NCBI RefSeq assembly: GCF_016865585.1
Contig: NZ_JAESND010000003.1
Location: forward strand, 124,001 to 188,000
Reading direction: 5' to 3'
Length of the DNA: 64,000 nucleotides
Origin: Jeongeupia naejangsanensis
GTDB taxonomy: Bacteria > Pseudomonadota > Gammaproteobacteria > Burkholderiales > Chitinibacteraceae
The position numbers and the translations under genes were made by a program. The notes beneath the pieces are model-generated. The model searched no databases and was not told the origin of the DNA. It saw only the letters and a list, made by a program, of their open reading frames with translations. Each line of letters begins with the position of its first letter. Positions within the stretch are counted from its first letter, which is position 1. Below are positions 15,492 through 25,063 of the stretch, piece by piece.

Positions 15492-16799
15492 CTACTTCTC
15501 CTGCATGGCCTTGCCCGCGGGACGCACGCGATCGTCGCCCCGGCCCTGGTGGATGACGGTCGGCTCGGCAGCTCTGGCCGCAAACGCGGCATCGTCGAGC
15601 ACGACGCCGTGGGCGATGTAGAGCTCGACATCGGTTCGCTGCAGGCCGATACGCTGTTCGGTGCCTACGATGACGACGCCGGTCTTGCGGTCCGAGTAGA
15701 TCCGGTACTCGGTACGCGGGCCGATCAGGTTGAGCCGCAGCTCGCTGTTCAGGTTGCTCTGCATCAGCCCGAAGTAGGCGCGCAGCCGGCGCGGGCCCGG
15801 GCCTTCGCCGCGCTGGCAGCCGGCGTCGCAGCGGTAGGCATGCACGAGCTGGTAGCCGTTGCGGACGAGAATCTCGCCGTAATAGTCGTTGAGCCATTGC
15901 GCGCTGTCGTCGAGCGTATAGCTGTAAAACCAGGTATTGCCGGCGACCGGGACCAGCTGGTCGGCGCGGATGCCTTTGCCCGGGGTGAAGTACGGCGTAG
16001 ATACCGGCACGTCGACGCGCAGATGTTCGAGGTATTTGCCCTGCTCGAACGGCGGGTTGCCGGGCAGGATGTCGAGGTCGAACGGTGCGCGGCTCAGCGG
16101 CACCGGTTTCTCGCGCACCGGCCAGACCGGTTCGGGTCGGCCCTTGTCGCTGGCCGGACAGTCGGCGCTGTTGAGGCCGGGCTCGGTCGGGCTGGCTTTC
16201 AGCTTGCGGGTGATCGGCTTCAGGTCGCGGATCGGCCCCTGCGCGATCGCCAGCGTTACGTCGACAAGCGCCGGGTCGGCGTCCGAATGACCGGTGCCGA
16301 GCAGCACCACGCCGGCGCGCGGATTGGTGTAGACGGTGTAATCGATGCCGTAGCCGGCGGCCGGGCGCGGCCGGACATTGCGCATGGCGTTGCCGGCGAC
16401 GCGGCGCAGCTCGACGCCGTCGGTATCTCGCAGGCAGCGTTCGTCGCACTGCTGCATCTCGACCCGGGTGAAGCCGTCGCGTGACAGCGCGCACTCGTAA
16501 TGTTTGCGGACTGCGGCGGCGGTGACTTCGCCTTTGCGGTAGCGGTATTCGGCATACCAGCCGGTGCCGGTGACCGGGACCGCGTACTCGTCCCAGCGTT
16601 CGGGGACGCCGCGCTTGTCGCGGATCCAGCCGGACACCGGCACATCAAGCTCGACGTTCTCGCGCACGAAGGGCGGGAAGGTCGAGACATAGCCGGGCAA
16701 GGGAGTCAGGCCGAAGGGCAACGGTGCCGCACCGGTCGAGGTCGGGTCGGCGCCGGCAACGGGCAGCGAGAGTGCGAACAGCAGGGTCCACGGCTTCAT
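15492..16799 (-). CDS. secreted protein with two copies of an unknown domain
   Basis: 435 residues with a signal peptide (MKPWTLLFALSLPVAGA). Two halves, about 40-190 and 240-410, follow the same plan. Each has an acidic start (ENVELDVPVSGW / EHLRVDVPVSTPY), a Trp-Tyr core (GTGWYAEYRY / GNTWFYSYTL), a C-x-x-x-C element (QQCDERC / YRCDAGC) and a closing block. The closing blocks read DYTVYTNPRAGVVLLGTG and EYRIYSDRKTGVVIVGTE. The cysteine pairs suggest disulfides in the periplasm. I do not recognise the family. It has no operon partner: it is convergent with the lysR gene at 15464 and divergent from the DMT gene at 16971. Confidence 0.75.
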   Translation of the reverse strand: MKPWTLLFALSLPVAGADPTSTGAAPLPFGLTPLPGYVSTFPPFVRENVELDVPVSGWIRDKRGVPERWDEYAVPVTGTGWYAEYRYRKGEVTAAAVRKHYECALSRDGFTRVEMQQCDERCLRDTDGVELRRVAGNAMRNVRPRPAAGYGIDYTVYTNPRAGVVLLGTGHSDADPALVDVTLAIAQGPIRDLKPITRKLKASPTEPGLNSADCPASDKGRPEPVWPVREKPVPLSRAPFDLDILPGNPPFEQGKYLEHLRVDVPVSTPYFTPGKGIRADQLVPVAGNTWFYSYTLDDSAQWLNDYYGEILVRNGYQLVHAYRCDAGCQRGEGPGPRRLRAYFGLMQSNLNSELRLNLIGPRTEYRIYSDRKTGVVIVGTEQRIGLQRTDVELYIAHGVVLDDAAFAARAAEPTVIHQGRGDDRVRPAGKAMQEK

Positions 16800-16970
16800 C
16801 GTTTTTCCCCAGCGACGGCGCTAACTTCACCATACAGGCGGCGTGGGGATCCTGCCGTGCCGGTGGTCGGCCGTTTCCGGGGCGCTGTTACGGATGCCGG
16901 CCGCTGCGACTGTGCCTTTGCCGGAATTGCGGACGGCGCATACTGGATGCTCCCTTTCCGGAGCATCACC

Positions 16971-17852
16971 ATGGCGTTGAAAGACTGGCTGGCCGCACTG
17001 CTGGTGATCGTGGCCTGGGGCGTCAATTTCGTCGTCATCAAGGTCGGCCTGCACGGCGTGCCGCCGATGCTGCTCGGTGCCTTGCGCTTCATCCTGGTCG
17101 CGTTTCCGGCCGTGCTGTTCGTGCCCCGCCCGCAGGTGCCGTGGACACGGCTGCTGGCCTATGGCGCGACGATCAGTCTCGGGCAGTTCGTCTTCCTGTT
17201 TTCCGCCATCGACGCCGGCATGCCCGCCGGTCTGGCGTCACTGGTACTGCAGGCGCAGGCCTTCTTCACCGTGCTGCTGGCTGCGGCGCTGTTCGGCGAG
17301 CGCATGCACTGGTACAGCCTGGCCGGGCTGGCCGTGGCGGCGGCCGGACTGGCGATGATCGGGCTGAGCGGCGGTGCCGGACGCGTCTCCACCCTCGGCT
17401 TCGGGCTGACCTTGTGCGCCGCCCTGTGCTGGGCGGGTGGCAATCTGGTGATCAAGGGCATCGGCAAGGTCGACCCGCTGGGTCTGGTGGTCTGGGGCGC
17501 GCTGGTGCCGCCGTTGCCGTTTCTGGCGCTGTCGCTCTGGCTGGAAGGCGCGCCGCGCATCACGGCCAGCCTCGCCAGTCCCGGCGTGGACAGCGTACTG
17601 GCGGTGTTCTACCTGGCCTACGTCGCCACCTGCCTGGGCTACGGGCTGTGGGGCCGTCTGCTGGCACACCATCCGGTGCGGCAGATCGCACCGCTGACCT
17701 TGCTGGTGCCGGTGGTCGGACTGGTTTCGGCGCGGCTGCTGCTGGGCGAACAGCTGACGCCGGTCCAGTGGGCGGGCGGGCTGGTGGTGATGCTCGGGCT
17801 GCTGGTCAACGTGTTCGGTCCGCGCTGGCGGGCAGCGCCGCAGACCGCCTGA
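16971..17852 (+). CDS. EamA-family transporter, amino-acid-metabolite exporter type
   Basis: 293 residues from the ATG at 16971; the frame is open 470 bases upstream but that part lies over the divergent gene and has no protein-like character. Ten hydrophobic helices. The start LKDWLAALLVIVAWGVNFVVIKVGL and the APLTLLVPVVGLVSARLLLGE block near residue 245 resemble the O-acetylserine/cysteine exporter EamA of E. coli. Substrate is inferred from family only. Confidence 0.85.
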   Translation: MALKDWLAALLVIVAWGVNFVVIKVGLHGVPPMLLGALRFILVAFPAVLFVPRPQVPWTRLLAYGATISLGQFVFLFSAIDAGMPAGLASLVLQAQAFFTVLLAAALFGERMHWYSLAGLAVAAAGLAMIGLSGGAGRVSTLGFGLTLCAALCWAGGNLVIKGIGKVDPLGLVVWGALVPPLPFLALSLWLEGAPRITASLASPGVDSVLAVFYLAYVATCLGYGLWGRLLAHHPVRQIAPLTLLVPVVGLVSARLLLGEQLTPVQWAGGLVVMLGLLVNVFGPRWRAAPQTA

Positions 17853-17864
17853 TATGCCGACGTT

Positions 17865-18218
17865 TCAGCCGCCGGCGCGTTTGACGCGGTGGCCCAGCTC
17901 AGTGAGCAGGGCCATCACCGGTTCGCAGTGGTCGCCCTGGATTTCGATCACGCCGTCCTTGACCGTGCCGCCCGACCCGCACCGGGTCCGCAACTGTTTG
18001 GCCAGCAGCGCGATCGCGGTGGCGTCCAGCGTCAGGCCCTTGACCAGCGTGACGCCTTTGCCTTTGCGCGTTTCCCGCGAGACCCGCAGCGCGCCGTCGG
18101 CGAAGCCCGCCGGCGCGGCGGCCTTGCAGCTGCAGGCCGCCAGCGGCTGGCGGCAGGCCGGGCACATGCTGCCGTGTTCGGTCGAGTAGACCAGACCGCC
18201 TGACGATGGCGCTTTCAA
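17865..18218 (-). CDS. yciH: SUI1-family translation initiation factor YciH
   Basis: 117 residues from a TTG at 18218, chosen because GGAG lies seven bases upstream and the sequence then reads GGLVYSTEHG as in YciH. A short Cys-rich segment (CPACRQPLAACSC) precedes the SUI1 domain, which includes RETRKGKGVTLVKGL and the closing GDHCEPVMALLTELGH. YciH is the bacterial eIF1 relative that increases start-codon fidelity under stress. It lies 40 bases downstream of ygiQ on the same strand, so co-transcription is likely. Confidence 0.88.
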   Translation of the reverse strand: MKAPSSGGLVYSTEHGSMCPACRQPLAACSCKAAAPAGFADGALRVSRETRKGKGVTLVKGLTLDATAIALLAKQLRTRCGSGGTVKDGVIEIQGDHCEPVMALLTELGHRVKRAGG

Positions 18219-18258
18219 CGGCTGGCTCCGCGTCCGGGCCGGAAGATCCGTGTATCCA

Positions 18259-20463
18259 TCAGCGGCCGCTGCGCGCCTTGCCGTGGGTTTTCTTGCCCTT
18301 GCCCTGACCCGGCAGCACGACCTTGCGTGCCCCGGCCGGGGCGCGCGGTTTGGCGGCCTGCGGTACCGGCTGGGCGCCACGCGGTGCGGCATGGCTGCGT
18401 TTTTCTCCGGCCGCTTCACGCGGAATCAGGTGATGCGGCGCGTTGCCGATCAGGTCGGCGCGACCCATATTGATCAGCGCTTCGCGCAGGATCGGCCAGT
18501 TTTCCGGATCGTGGAAACGCAGGAAGGCCTTGTGCAGCTTGCGGCGATAGCCGTCGCGGATCACGTCGACCTTTTCCGAGCTGCGGCCGAGTTTCTTCAG
18601 CGGGTTGCGGCGGGTGTGCCACATCGTCGTCGCCAGCGCCATCGGCGTCGGCGTGAACGCCTGCACCTGGTCGGGCTTGAAGTTGTTCTTCTTCAGCCAC
18701 AGTGCCAGATTCAGCATGTCCTCGTCGGCCGTGCCCGGGTGGGCGGCGATGAAGTACGGGATCAGATACTGCTGCTTGCCGGCTTCCTTGCTGTACTTCT
18801 CGAACAGGCGCTTGAAGTTCTCGAACGCGCCGATGCCCGGCTTCATCATCTTGCTGAGCGGCGCGTCCTCGGTGTGCTCGGGCGCGATCTTCAGGTAGCC
18901 GCTGACATGGTGGGTCACCAGTTCCTTGATGTACTCGGGCGATTCGACCGCGATGTCGTAACGCAGGCCCGAGCCGATGGTGATCTTCTTCACGCCTGGA
19001 ATCGCCCGCGCCTTGCGGTACAGCTGGATCAGGTGGCTGTGATCCGTGTTGAGGTTCTCGCAGATGCCCGGGTAGACGCAGCTCAAACGTCGGCAGCTGT
19101 GCTCGATCTTTTCGTCCTTGCACGCCAGCCGGTACATGTTCGCGGTCGGGCCGCCGAGGTCGGAAATGTGGCCCTTGAAGCCGTCGGTCTTGTCGCGGAT
19201 TTCCTCGATCTCGGTCAGGATCGATTGCTCCGAACGGCTCTGGATGATGCGGCCTTCGTGCTCGGTGATCGAGCAGAAGGTACAGCCGCCGAAACAGCCG
19301 CGCATGATGTTGATCGAGAAGCGGATCATCTCCCACGCCGGGATGTGCGCCTTGCCGTAGCTCGGGTGCGGATTGCGTGCGTACGGCAGGCCGTAGACGT
19401 AGTCCATCTCCGGCGTGGTCAAAGGCACCGGCGGCGCGTTCATCCACACATCGCGTTCGCCGTGCTGCTGCACCAGCGCGCGGGCGTTGCCGGGGTTGGA
19501 TTCCAGATGCAGCGTACGGCTGGCGTGCGCGTACAGCACCGGGTCGTGCGCGACGGCCTCGTAGGCCGGAATCCGCACCACGGTTTTCTGCCGTTCGGCC
19601 TGCTTGGCGGCGATGCGCTCGGCCTTGCTGACGAGGCGGATGGGTTTGGGCGCATCGGCGTCGCCGCCGGTTTCACAGGCTGCGCTGGCCTGTTTTTCTT
19701 CTTCCATCGCGTACGGATCGGGATGCGGATCGACGCGGCCCGGGGTGTCGACGGTGGTCGAGTCGAGCACGTGCCAGTCGCGCGCCGGCATCCAGCCGTG
19801 GCCGGTCATGAAGGCCGTGCCGCGGATGTCGCGCATGTCCTTGAGCTTTTCGCCGGCGGCGGCGCGGTGGGTGACTTCGACCAGCGCGCGTTCGGCGTTG
19901 CCGTACAGCAGGATGTCGGCCTTGGCGTAGACGATCGCCGACTGGCGAACCTTGTCGCTCCAGTAGTCGTACTGGGCGATCCGGCGCAGGCTGGCCTCGA
20001 TCGAGCCGACCATGATCTGCACGCCCGGGAAGGCCTCGCGGCAGCGCTGCGAATACACCGTCACCGCGCGGTCGGGCCGGCGGCCGGCGACTGCGTCGGG
20101 CGTGTATGCGTCGTCCGAACGCGGGCGCTTGTCGGCGGTGTAGCGGTTGATCATCGAATCCATGTTGCCGGCGGTGATGCCGAAGAACAGCCTCGGCTTG
20201 CCCAGCGCCTTGAACGGCTCGGCGCTGTCCCACTCGGGCTGGCTGATGATGCCGACCTTGTAACCCTGCGATTCGAGCAGCCGGCCGACCAGCGCCATGC
20301 CGAAGCTCGGGTGGTCGATGTAGCAGTCGCCGGTCACCAGGATCACGTCGCACTCGTCCCAGCCGAGCGCAGCCATTTCGGCGCGGCTCATCGGCAGGAA
20401 CGGCGCCGGCTTGGTGCGGCGCTGGGGGGCGTAATCGAAAATCGGCGTTGGAACGGAATTCAT
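18259..20463 (-). CDS. ygiQ: YgiQ family radical SAM protein (UPF0313)
   Basis: 734 residues from [13 protein letters not shown]; upstream open frame is spurious. E. coli YgiQ is 739 residues. The radical SAM cluster motif CxxxCxxC is seen as [10 protein letters not shown] near residue 390. The N-terminal half has a B12-like/Rossmann region ([17 protein letters not shown]), and the C-terminus is basic ([16 protein letters not shown]). The reaction of the family is not known to me. It is followed by yciH. The upstream region is divergent from the UPF0178 gene at 20608. Confidence 0.92.
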   Translation of the reverse strand: MNSVPTPIFDYAPQRRTKPAPFLPMSRAEMAALGWDECDVILVTGDCYIDHPSFGMALVGRLLESQGYKVGIISQPEWDSAEPFKALGKPRLFFGITAGNMDSMINRYTADKRPRSDDAYTPDAVAGRRPDRAVTVYSQRCREAFPGVQIMVGSIEASLRRIAQYDYWSDKVRQSAIVYAKADILLYGNAERALVEVTHRAAAGEKLKDMRDIRGTAFMTGHGWMPARDWHVLDSTTVDTPGRVDPHPDPYAMEEEKQASAACETGGDADAPKPIRLVSKAERIAAKQAERQKTVVRIPAYEAVAHDPVLYAHASRTLHLESNPGNARALVQQHGERDVWMNAPPVPLTTPEMDYVYGLPYARNPHPSYGKAHIPAWEMIRFSINIMRGCFGGCTFCSITEHEGRIIQSRSEQSILTEIEEIRDKTDGFKGHISDLGGPTANMYRLACKDEKIEHSCRRLSCVYPGICENLNTDHSHLIQLYRKARAIPGVKKITIGSGLRYDIAVESPEYIKELVTHHVSGYLKIAPEHTEDAPLSKMMKPGIGAFENFKRLFEKYSKEAGKQQYLIPYFIAAHPGTADEDMLNLALWLKKNNFKPDQVQAFTPTPMALATTMWHTRRNPLKKLGRSSEKVDVIRDGYRRKLHKAFLRFHDPENWPILREALINMGRADLIGNAPHHLIPREAAGEKRSHAAPRGAQPVPQAAKPRAPAGARKVVLPGQGKGKKTHGKARSGR

Positions 20464-20607
20464 GATGACCGGCAATCTGGCTAATCGGCCATTTTCGCAG
20501 ATTTCGCCGTGATTAATCCGGAATTTTTCTTGTTTTTCATCGGGATAGCGCTGGACGGCAGGGTAAAATGACCGGCTTTCCACCCACGATCCGTCAAGGA
20601 TGCCGTC

Positions 20608-21054
20608 ATGCAAATCTGGGTCGACGCCGACGCCTGCCCCAAGGTCATCCGCGAAATCCTCTGCCGTGCCGCCGAGCGTGCGCAGATTCGTACCGTTTTC
20701 GTCGCCAACCAGTTGCTGAGCGTGCCGCCGTCGAAGTGGATCGCCGCACTGCAGGTACCCAAGGGTTTCGACGTGGCCGACAACGAGATCGTCGCGCGTG
20801 TCGCGGCCGGCGATCTGGTCATCACCGCCGACATTCCGCTGGCCGCCGACGTGATCGCCAAGGGCGCGCAGGTGCTCGACCCGCGTGGCGAACGGATGAC
20901 GCTGGAGAACATCCGCGAGCGGCTGTCGCTGCGCGACTTCATGCAGGGGCTGCGCGATTCGGGCGTCGAGACCGGCGGGCATTCGGCGCTGAACCAGGGT
21001 GACCGGCAGGCTTTCGGCCGGGCGCTCGACACCTGGCTGGCGAAACGCCGCTGA
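20608..21054 (+). CDS. yaiI: UPF0178 (YaiI/YqxD) family protein
   Basis: 148 residues, full length for the family. It opens with [15 protein letters not shown] and contains [33 protein letters not shown] and a C-terminal [20 protein letters not shown], all standard. These residues form a PIN-like acidic site, suggesting a nuclease fold; activity is unproven. Its stop codon lies inside the left arm of the palindromic repeat at 21046. Confidence 0.9.
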   Translation: MQIWVDADACPKVIREILCRAAERAQIRTVFVANQLLSVPPSKWIAALQVPKGFDVADNEIVARVAAGDLVITADIPLAADVIAKGAQVLDPRGERMTLENIRERLSLRDFMQGLRDSGVETGGHSALNQGDRQAFGRALDTWLAKRR

Positions 21055-21171
21055 CAAAACGCTGCTGACAAAACGCTGCTGGCTGCGTTGTGCTCGCTTG
21101 CCGTACCTGTGTGTACTGTCTGCGCTTCGCACGCCTTGCCAGCACCGCTGCGCTGCGTTTTGTCAGCGGCG
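21046..21171. repeat. palindromic REP/MITE-like element
   Basis: Terminal arms CGCCGCTGACAAAACGC (21046-21062) and its exact complement (21155-21171), 17 bp. The left end also carries a tandem 14-base repeat (CTGACAAAACGCTG twice). The interior contains further short dyads (GTAC..GTAC; TGCGCTTCGCA). The left arm overlaps the stop of the UPF0178 gene, and the right arm ends 22 bases before the cupin start. It has no coding capacity. Whether other copies exist elsewhere cannot be seen here. Confidence 0.6.
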
Positions 21172-21193
21172 CTGCTTTGAACGGGAATTCAAG

Positions 21194-21502
21194 ATGCCAA
21201 ATCTGTTTGCGGACATTCCCCGCGACCTGCCCGACGAGCTGTTCGAAACACTGGCCGGCGCCGGCCCGGTGCGGATCGAGCGGATCGTGTCGAACGGCCA
21301 GACCTCGCCCGAAGGCTTCTGGTACGACCAGACCGAGTCCGAGTGGGTCGTCGTGCTGCAAGGCAGCGCACGGTTGCGTTTCGAGGACGAGAATGCGGAC
21401 ACCGAACTCGGCGTCGGCGATCACGTGCTGATCGCACCGCACCGTCGCCACCGGGTCACGTACACGGCGGCGGCGACGGTGTGGCTGGCGGTGTTTTTCT
21501 GA
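21194..21502 (+). CDS. small cupin-domain protein
   Basis: 102 residues, one cupin barrel. The metal-motif regions read EGFWYDQTESEWVVVLQGSARLRFED and GDHVLIAPHRRHRVTYT. The first motif lacks the usual His pair (Gln and Glu instead), and the second keeps PHRRHR histidines. It resembles small cupins of unknown function annotated from COG1917/YlbA-like groups. It lies 22 bases behind the palindromic element and ends seven bases before the convergent DMT gene. Confidence 0.75.
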   Translation: MPNLFADIPRDLPDELFETLAGAGPVRIERIVSNGQTSPEGFWYDQTESEWVVVLQGSARLRFEDENADTELGVGDHVLIAPHRRHRVTYTAAATVWLAVFF

Positions 21503-21508
21503 ACGCAA

Positions 21509-22405
21509 CTAGTGTGCCGGGCGGGGCACCGGTGCTGCCGGCCGGCCCGATGCCAGTGCGACGCCGCCGATGACCAGCACGGCGCCGGCCAGCTGGGCGC
21601 CGCTGAGCGGCTGGCCGAGGGCGACGCCGATCAGCGCGGCGAAGATCGGCACCAGATTCATGAACATTGCCGTCCTGGCCGCGCCGAGCTTTGCCACGCC
21701 GTCGTTCCACCACATATAGGCCAGTACCGAGCCGAAGACGCTCATCACTGCGATCGCCGCAACCACGCCGGCTGGCGGCACCGTGTAGAAATCCGGGCTG
21801 GCGAACTGGGCGATGGCGCCCATCAGCAGGCCGCCGAGGCCGACCGTGGCCGCCGACACCTGCAGCGGCGCCAGACCGCGAACGAAGCGGCGGGGAATCG
21901 TCGAGTAGATGGCCATCGCCAGCGCGCCGCCGAATACCAGCACGTCACCCGGCGTGAACAACAGCGCCAGCAGCGCCGCCAGCGAGCCGTGGCTGACGAC
22001 GGTTGCGACGCCCGCCAGCCCGAGCGCGAGGCCGCCCAGCTGGCGCGCGCTGACTGCATCGCGGTTCAGCAGCGCCGACAGCATCACGGTCAGTGCCGGG
22101 CTCAGTGCGATGATCAGCGCACCGTTGACCGGTGACGTCCAGTGCAGGCCGTAAAACAGCGCGATATTAAAGCCGCAGATGCCGACCGCCGCCATCGCCA
22201 GCAACGGCAGCGCATTGCGGCGCAGCCCGGCCCAGTCCAGCCCTTCGCGCCAGTACACCAGCGGCACCAGCAGCACGCCGGCGGAGAGGAAGCGCCAGCT
22301 GGCGATCGCCAGCGGCGACAGGTGGCCGACCGCGTACTTGGCCAGATGGAAAACCGCCCCCCAGAAGAAGGCAGTCAGCGCCAGTTTGAGATAGGTGGTG
22401 CGCAT
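21509..22405 (-). CDS. DMT-superfamily (EamA) transporter
   Basis: 298 residues, ten helices. The opening LALTAFFWGAVFHLAKYAVG and a second-repeat block (AARTAMFMNLVPIFAALIGVALG) are classic for EamA domains. It is divergent from the LysR gene at 22502, with a dyad in between, so a LysR-controlled exporter is likely. Its C-terminal tail is Pro-rich. Substrate unknown. Confidence 0.87.
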   Translation of the reverse strand: MRTTYLKLALTAFFWGAVFHLAKYAVGHLSPLAIASWRFLSAGVLLVPLVYWREGLDWAGLRRNALPLLAMAAVGICGFNIALFYGLHWTSPVNGALIIALSPALTVMLSALLNRDAVSARQLGGLALGLAGVATVVSHGSLAALLALLFTPGDVLVFGGALAMAIYSTIPRRFVRGLAPLQVSAATVGLGGLLMGAIAQFASPDFYTVPPAGVVAAIAVMSVFGSVLAYMWWNDGVAKLGAARTAMFMNLVPIFAALIGVALGQPLSGAQLAGAVLVIGGVALASGRPAAPVPRPAH

Positions 22406-22482
22406 GGCGGGACTCCGGGCAACGTCATGTGATCGATGCTTTGAGTATAATTTTCCGTAATCGCAACGATTTTTGAGAGTTT

Positions 22483-22497
22483 GGAAAACAGTTTTCC
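22483..22497. promoter_or_regulatory. perfect dyad before the LysR gene
   Basis: GGAAAAC-A-GTTTTCC, seven-base arms, ending five bases before the preferred ATG at 22502. It is well placed for autoregulation and for control of the divergent DMT gene. If the alternative TTG at 22481 were used, the dyad would lie within the coding region. Confidence 0.4.
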
Positions 22498-22501
22498 GGA
22501 T

Positions 22502-23395
22502 ATGGAAAATGATCTCGACTGGAACGACCTGAAGTTCTTTCTTGCCGTCGCGCGTGGTGGCGGGCTGACGCCGGCCGCGCAGGCGCTGGGCACCAGTGCG
22601 TCGACGGTGTCACGCCATGTCGATGCGCTCGAGGCAAGGCTCGGCGTGCGGCTGTTCATGCGTCAGCAGCGCGGTTACCTGCTGACCGACGAGGGCAGTG
22701 CGCTGTTCGGGCAGGTGGCCGAGGTCGAGCGCGCGACGCAGGCGGTCGAGCGCAGCCGCGGCCGGCTCGACGGTGGAGAGGTCTCGGGGCTGATCAAGGT
22801 CGCGACATCGGAGACGCTGGGCAACCACCTGCTCGCACCGAATCTTGCCGGCTTTGTCGCGCAGCACCCCCGGGCGCAGGTCGAGCTGGTCGTCAGCCGC
22901 CACCTCGCCGACCTGAACCGGCGCGAGGCCGATCTGGCGCTGCGGATGATGGAGCCCGGCTCGGCCATCGTCGGCGCCGACTACATCGCGCATCCGCTCG
23001 GCAAGGTGCGCTTCGGCCTGTACGCCACGCCGGTGCTGGTGGCCGCACATCCGGACTGGCGCACCATGCCCTACCTGAGCTGGGACGAATCCTGGGGGGA
23101 TTACTCGATGGGCAACTGGCTGATCGCGCAATACGGCGGCCGCGAGCCGCTGCTGCGCGCCAACAACCTGCAGGCACAGTACGCCGCAGCCTGCTCGGGG
23201 CTCGGGCTGGTGATGCTGCCGCATTTTCTCGGCGGTGCCGATCCGCTGCTGGAAGCGCTGCCCGGCACGCCCGAACCGGCCGGGCGCGACCTGTGGATCG
23301 TCTACCACCGCGACCTCAAGGCCAGCCGCAGGGTGCAGGCGATGCGCCGCTACATCGAGGAACTGGTGGTGCGGCTGAACGACGCCACGCATTAG
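22502..23395 (+). CDS. LysR-family transcriptional regulator
   Basis: 297 residues from ATG 22502; an in-frame TTG at 22481 would add seven residues. The helix-turn-helix is GLTPAAQALGTSASTVSRHV, near residues 20-40. The C-terminal part (LIKVATSETLGNHLLAP, then LNRREADLALRM) is the LysR substrate domain of the group that often controls DMT exporters. Neither start has a strong ribosome site. Divergent from the DMT gene at 21509. Confidence 0.87.
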   Translation: MENDLDWNDLKFFLAVARGGGLTPAAQALGTSASTVSRHVDALEARLGVRLFMRQQRGYLLTDEGSALFGQVAEVERATQAVERSRGRLDGGEVSGLIKVATSETLGNHLLAPNLAGFVAQHPRAQVELVVSRHLADLNRREADLALRMMEPGSAIVGADYIAHPLGKVRFGLYATPVLVAAHPDWRTMPYLSWDESWGDYSMGNWLIAQYGGREPLLRANNLQAQYAAACSGLGLVMLPHFLGGADPLLEALPGTPEPAGRDLWIVYHRDLKASRRVQAMRRYIEELVVRLNDATH

Positions 23396-23524
23396 GCGCG
23401 GTGGTCATCGCTGCGCCGGGACGGCCGGCGGACATTGCCAAAACGCACAGCATGATTGTCATCGGCGCATCGCGGTGACGGCGCCCGGCGCCTAGAGTCA
23501 CAGCGTGTCTGCGAGGAGGTGACG

Positions 23525-24328
23525 ATGAACATCTTGCTGTCCGTACTGGGTTTGACGCTGGCCGCTTCCGTTGGCGCCGCGCCTATACCGGCCGACGAAA
23601 AGCCGGTGCAGAAGGTGCGCACCGGTTTCATCGAGGGCTGGAATCAGGTGCCGCTGAAACGGCTGGAAGATCAGGCTGCGCGCTATCGCGGCACGTATTA
23701 TCTCGAAGGCCTGCACAACACCAGGCGCATTGCGCTGACCTTCGACGACGGCCCGAGCAGTTACACGACGGCCTTGCTGAAGGTGCTCGACAAGCATCAG
23801 GTCAAGGCAACGTTCTTCTTTCTCGGCAATCAGGTGGAGGCGTCCCCCGAGCCGGCGCGCGCGGCGCTGAAGGCGGGGCACACCATCGCCAATCACAGCT
23901 ACGACCACCCGTACCTGACCGGGCTGACCCCGGCGCAGCTGTGGGGCGCGCAGTTCGGCCGCACCCAGCGCATTTTCAAGGACAAGCTCGGCGTCGTTCC
24001 GGCGCTGCTGCGTCCGCCCTACGGTTTCATCGACGACAACCAGATTGCGCAGCTCACCGCCCAGCGACAGAAGCTGATCCTGTGGTCGATCGATACGCAG
24101 GACTGGTATGTCGCGCGGCAGCTCGGTGCGGCGAATGCGCTGTACAACACGGTGCTCAACCATGTGCACCCGGAAGCGATCGTGCTGATGCATGACGGCG
24201 GCGGCAACCGGGCCGGCACGGTCGAGGCGGTCGACATGCTGATTCCGGTGCTGAAAAAGCAGGGCTACGAATTCGTCACCGTCGACCGGCTGATCGGCAC
24301 GCCGGCGTATCTGGACCAGCCGGGCTGA
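23525..24328 (+). CDS. secreted polysaccharide deacetylase (NodB domain)
   Basis: 267 residues, with GAGGAGGT four bases before the ATG. A signal peptide ends near residue 19 (SVGAAP). Carbohydrate esterase family 4 motifs are complete: TFDDGPS (catalytic Asp and metal Asp), HSYDHP (metal histidines), RPPYG, WSIDTQDW, and LMHDGG with the late His. Family members remove N-acetyl groups from chitin oligomers, peptidoglycan or exopolysaccharide; which one applies is not visible. The gene stands alone on its strand, between a LysR gene and the convergent yaeQ. Confidence 0.9.
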   Translation: MNILLSVLGLTLAASVGAAPIPADEKPVQKVRTGFIEGWNQVPLKRLEDQAARYRGTYYLEGLHNTRRIALTFDDGPSSYTTALLKVLDKHQVKATFFFLGNQVEASPEPARAALKAGHTIANHSYDHPYLTGLTPAQLWGAQFGRTQRIFKDKLGVVPALLRPPYGFIDDNQIAQLTAQRQKLILWSIDTQDWYVARQLGAANALYNTVLNHVHPEAIVLMHDGGGNRAGTVEAVDMLIPVLKKQGYEFVTVDRLIGTPAYLDQPG

Positions 24329-24344
24329 GGTTGCGGTAGCGCGC

Positions 24345-24884
24345 TTACTTCAGCGTGTCGAACTCGACCAGCAGTGTGGTCTTTTCGTCGTTGAGCCAGA
24401 GCTGGCCGTCCTGGATCGTCACCTGCAGGCGCATCGTCCGCTCGGCCATCGCGCCGAGTGCGGTCAGCGTGTCGTTGTCGATCGCCAGCACGTGCAGATT
24501 GTCGAAACGGCTGAAGCCGCCGGCCATCGGCGCCCACCAGGTATCGGCAAAACGCGGGCCGCCGTAGGCGTAGACCCAGGCTTCGCCGGCACGTTGCGCG
24601 GCGCGGCGGATGCGCTTTTCGTCGGGCTGGCCCAGCTCGATCATCACCTCGATCTCGTCGACGAGGTTCTTCTGCCACAGCGCCGGTTCCTCGTCATCGC
24701 TGATGCCCTTGCCGAAGGCCATGGTATCGCTGGCGTGGCGTGCAAACGCCACCAGACGCAGCATCAGCCGTTCCGGCGTTTCCGACGGATGCTGGGCGAC
24801 GGTGAGGGCATGCGTCTCGTAATAACCGCGATCCATATCGGCGATATTGAGTTCGGCTTTGTAGATCGTGGCCTTGAGCGCCAT
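24345..24884 (-). CDS. yaeQ: YaeQ family protein
   Basis: 179 residues, full length for YaeQ. It begins MALKATIYKAELNIADMDRG and contains HPSETPERLMLRLVAFA, ISDDEEPALWQK and EVMIELGQPDEKRIRRA, all signatures of the family. The fold resembles PD-(D/E)xK nucleases (the acidic EPALW and IELGQPD parts). Its role is not established. In E. coli it was linked to RfaH function, but this is uncertain. Convergent with the deacetylase gene. Confidence 0.92.
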   Translation of the reverse strand: MALKATIYKAELNIADMDRGYYETHALTVAQHPSETPERLMLRLVAFARHASDTMAFGKGISDDEEPALWQKNLVDEIEVMIELGQPDEKRIRRAAQRAGEAWVYAYGGPRFADTWWAPMAGGFSRFDNLHVLAIDNDTLTALGAMAERTMRLQVTIQDGQLWLNDEKTTLLVEFDTLK

Positions 24885-25063
24885 GGCGGTTCCGTGTGGT
24901 GGAATGAGGGAAAAGGCGCAACAGTTTAGTCCAGCGCAAACGAATCGGCGAGAAAAGGGCCGCCGGGGAGCCAGCCGGCGGATGCGGTTCCCCGGAAATC
25001 GGCATAAAATCGTGTTTTTTCACGGACGACGGTTGTCCGGTATCTCAACCCGTGGGGCAAGCA

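Noticed and set aside
18250-20484. 744-codon open frame on the plus strand opposite ygiQ
   Set aside because: It is the antisense shadow of a well-recognised radical SAM gene in high-GC DNA; its translation is Arg/Val/Ala/His-rich without any family motif.
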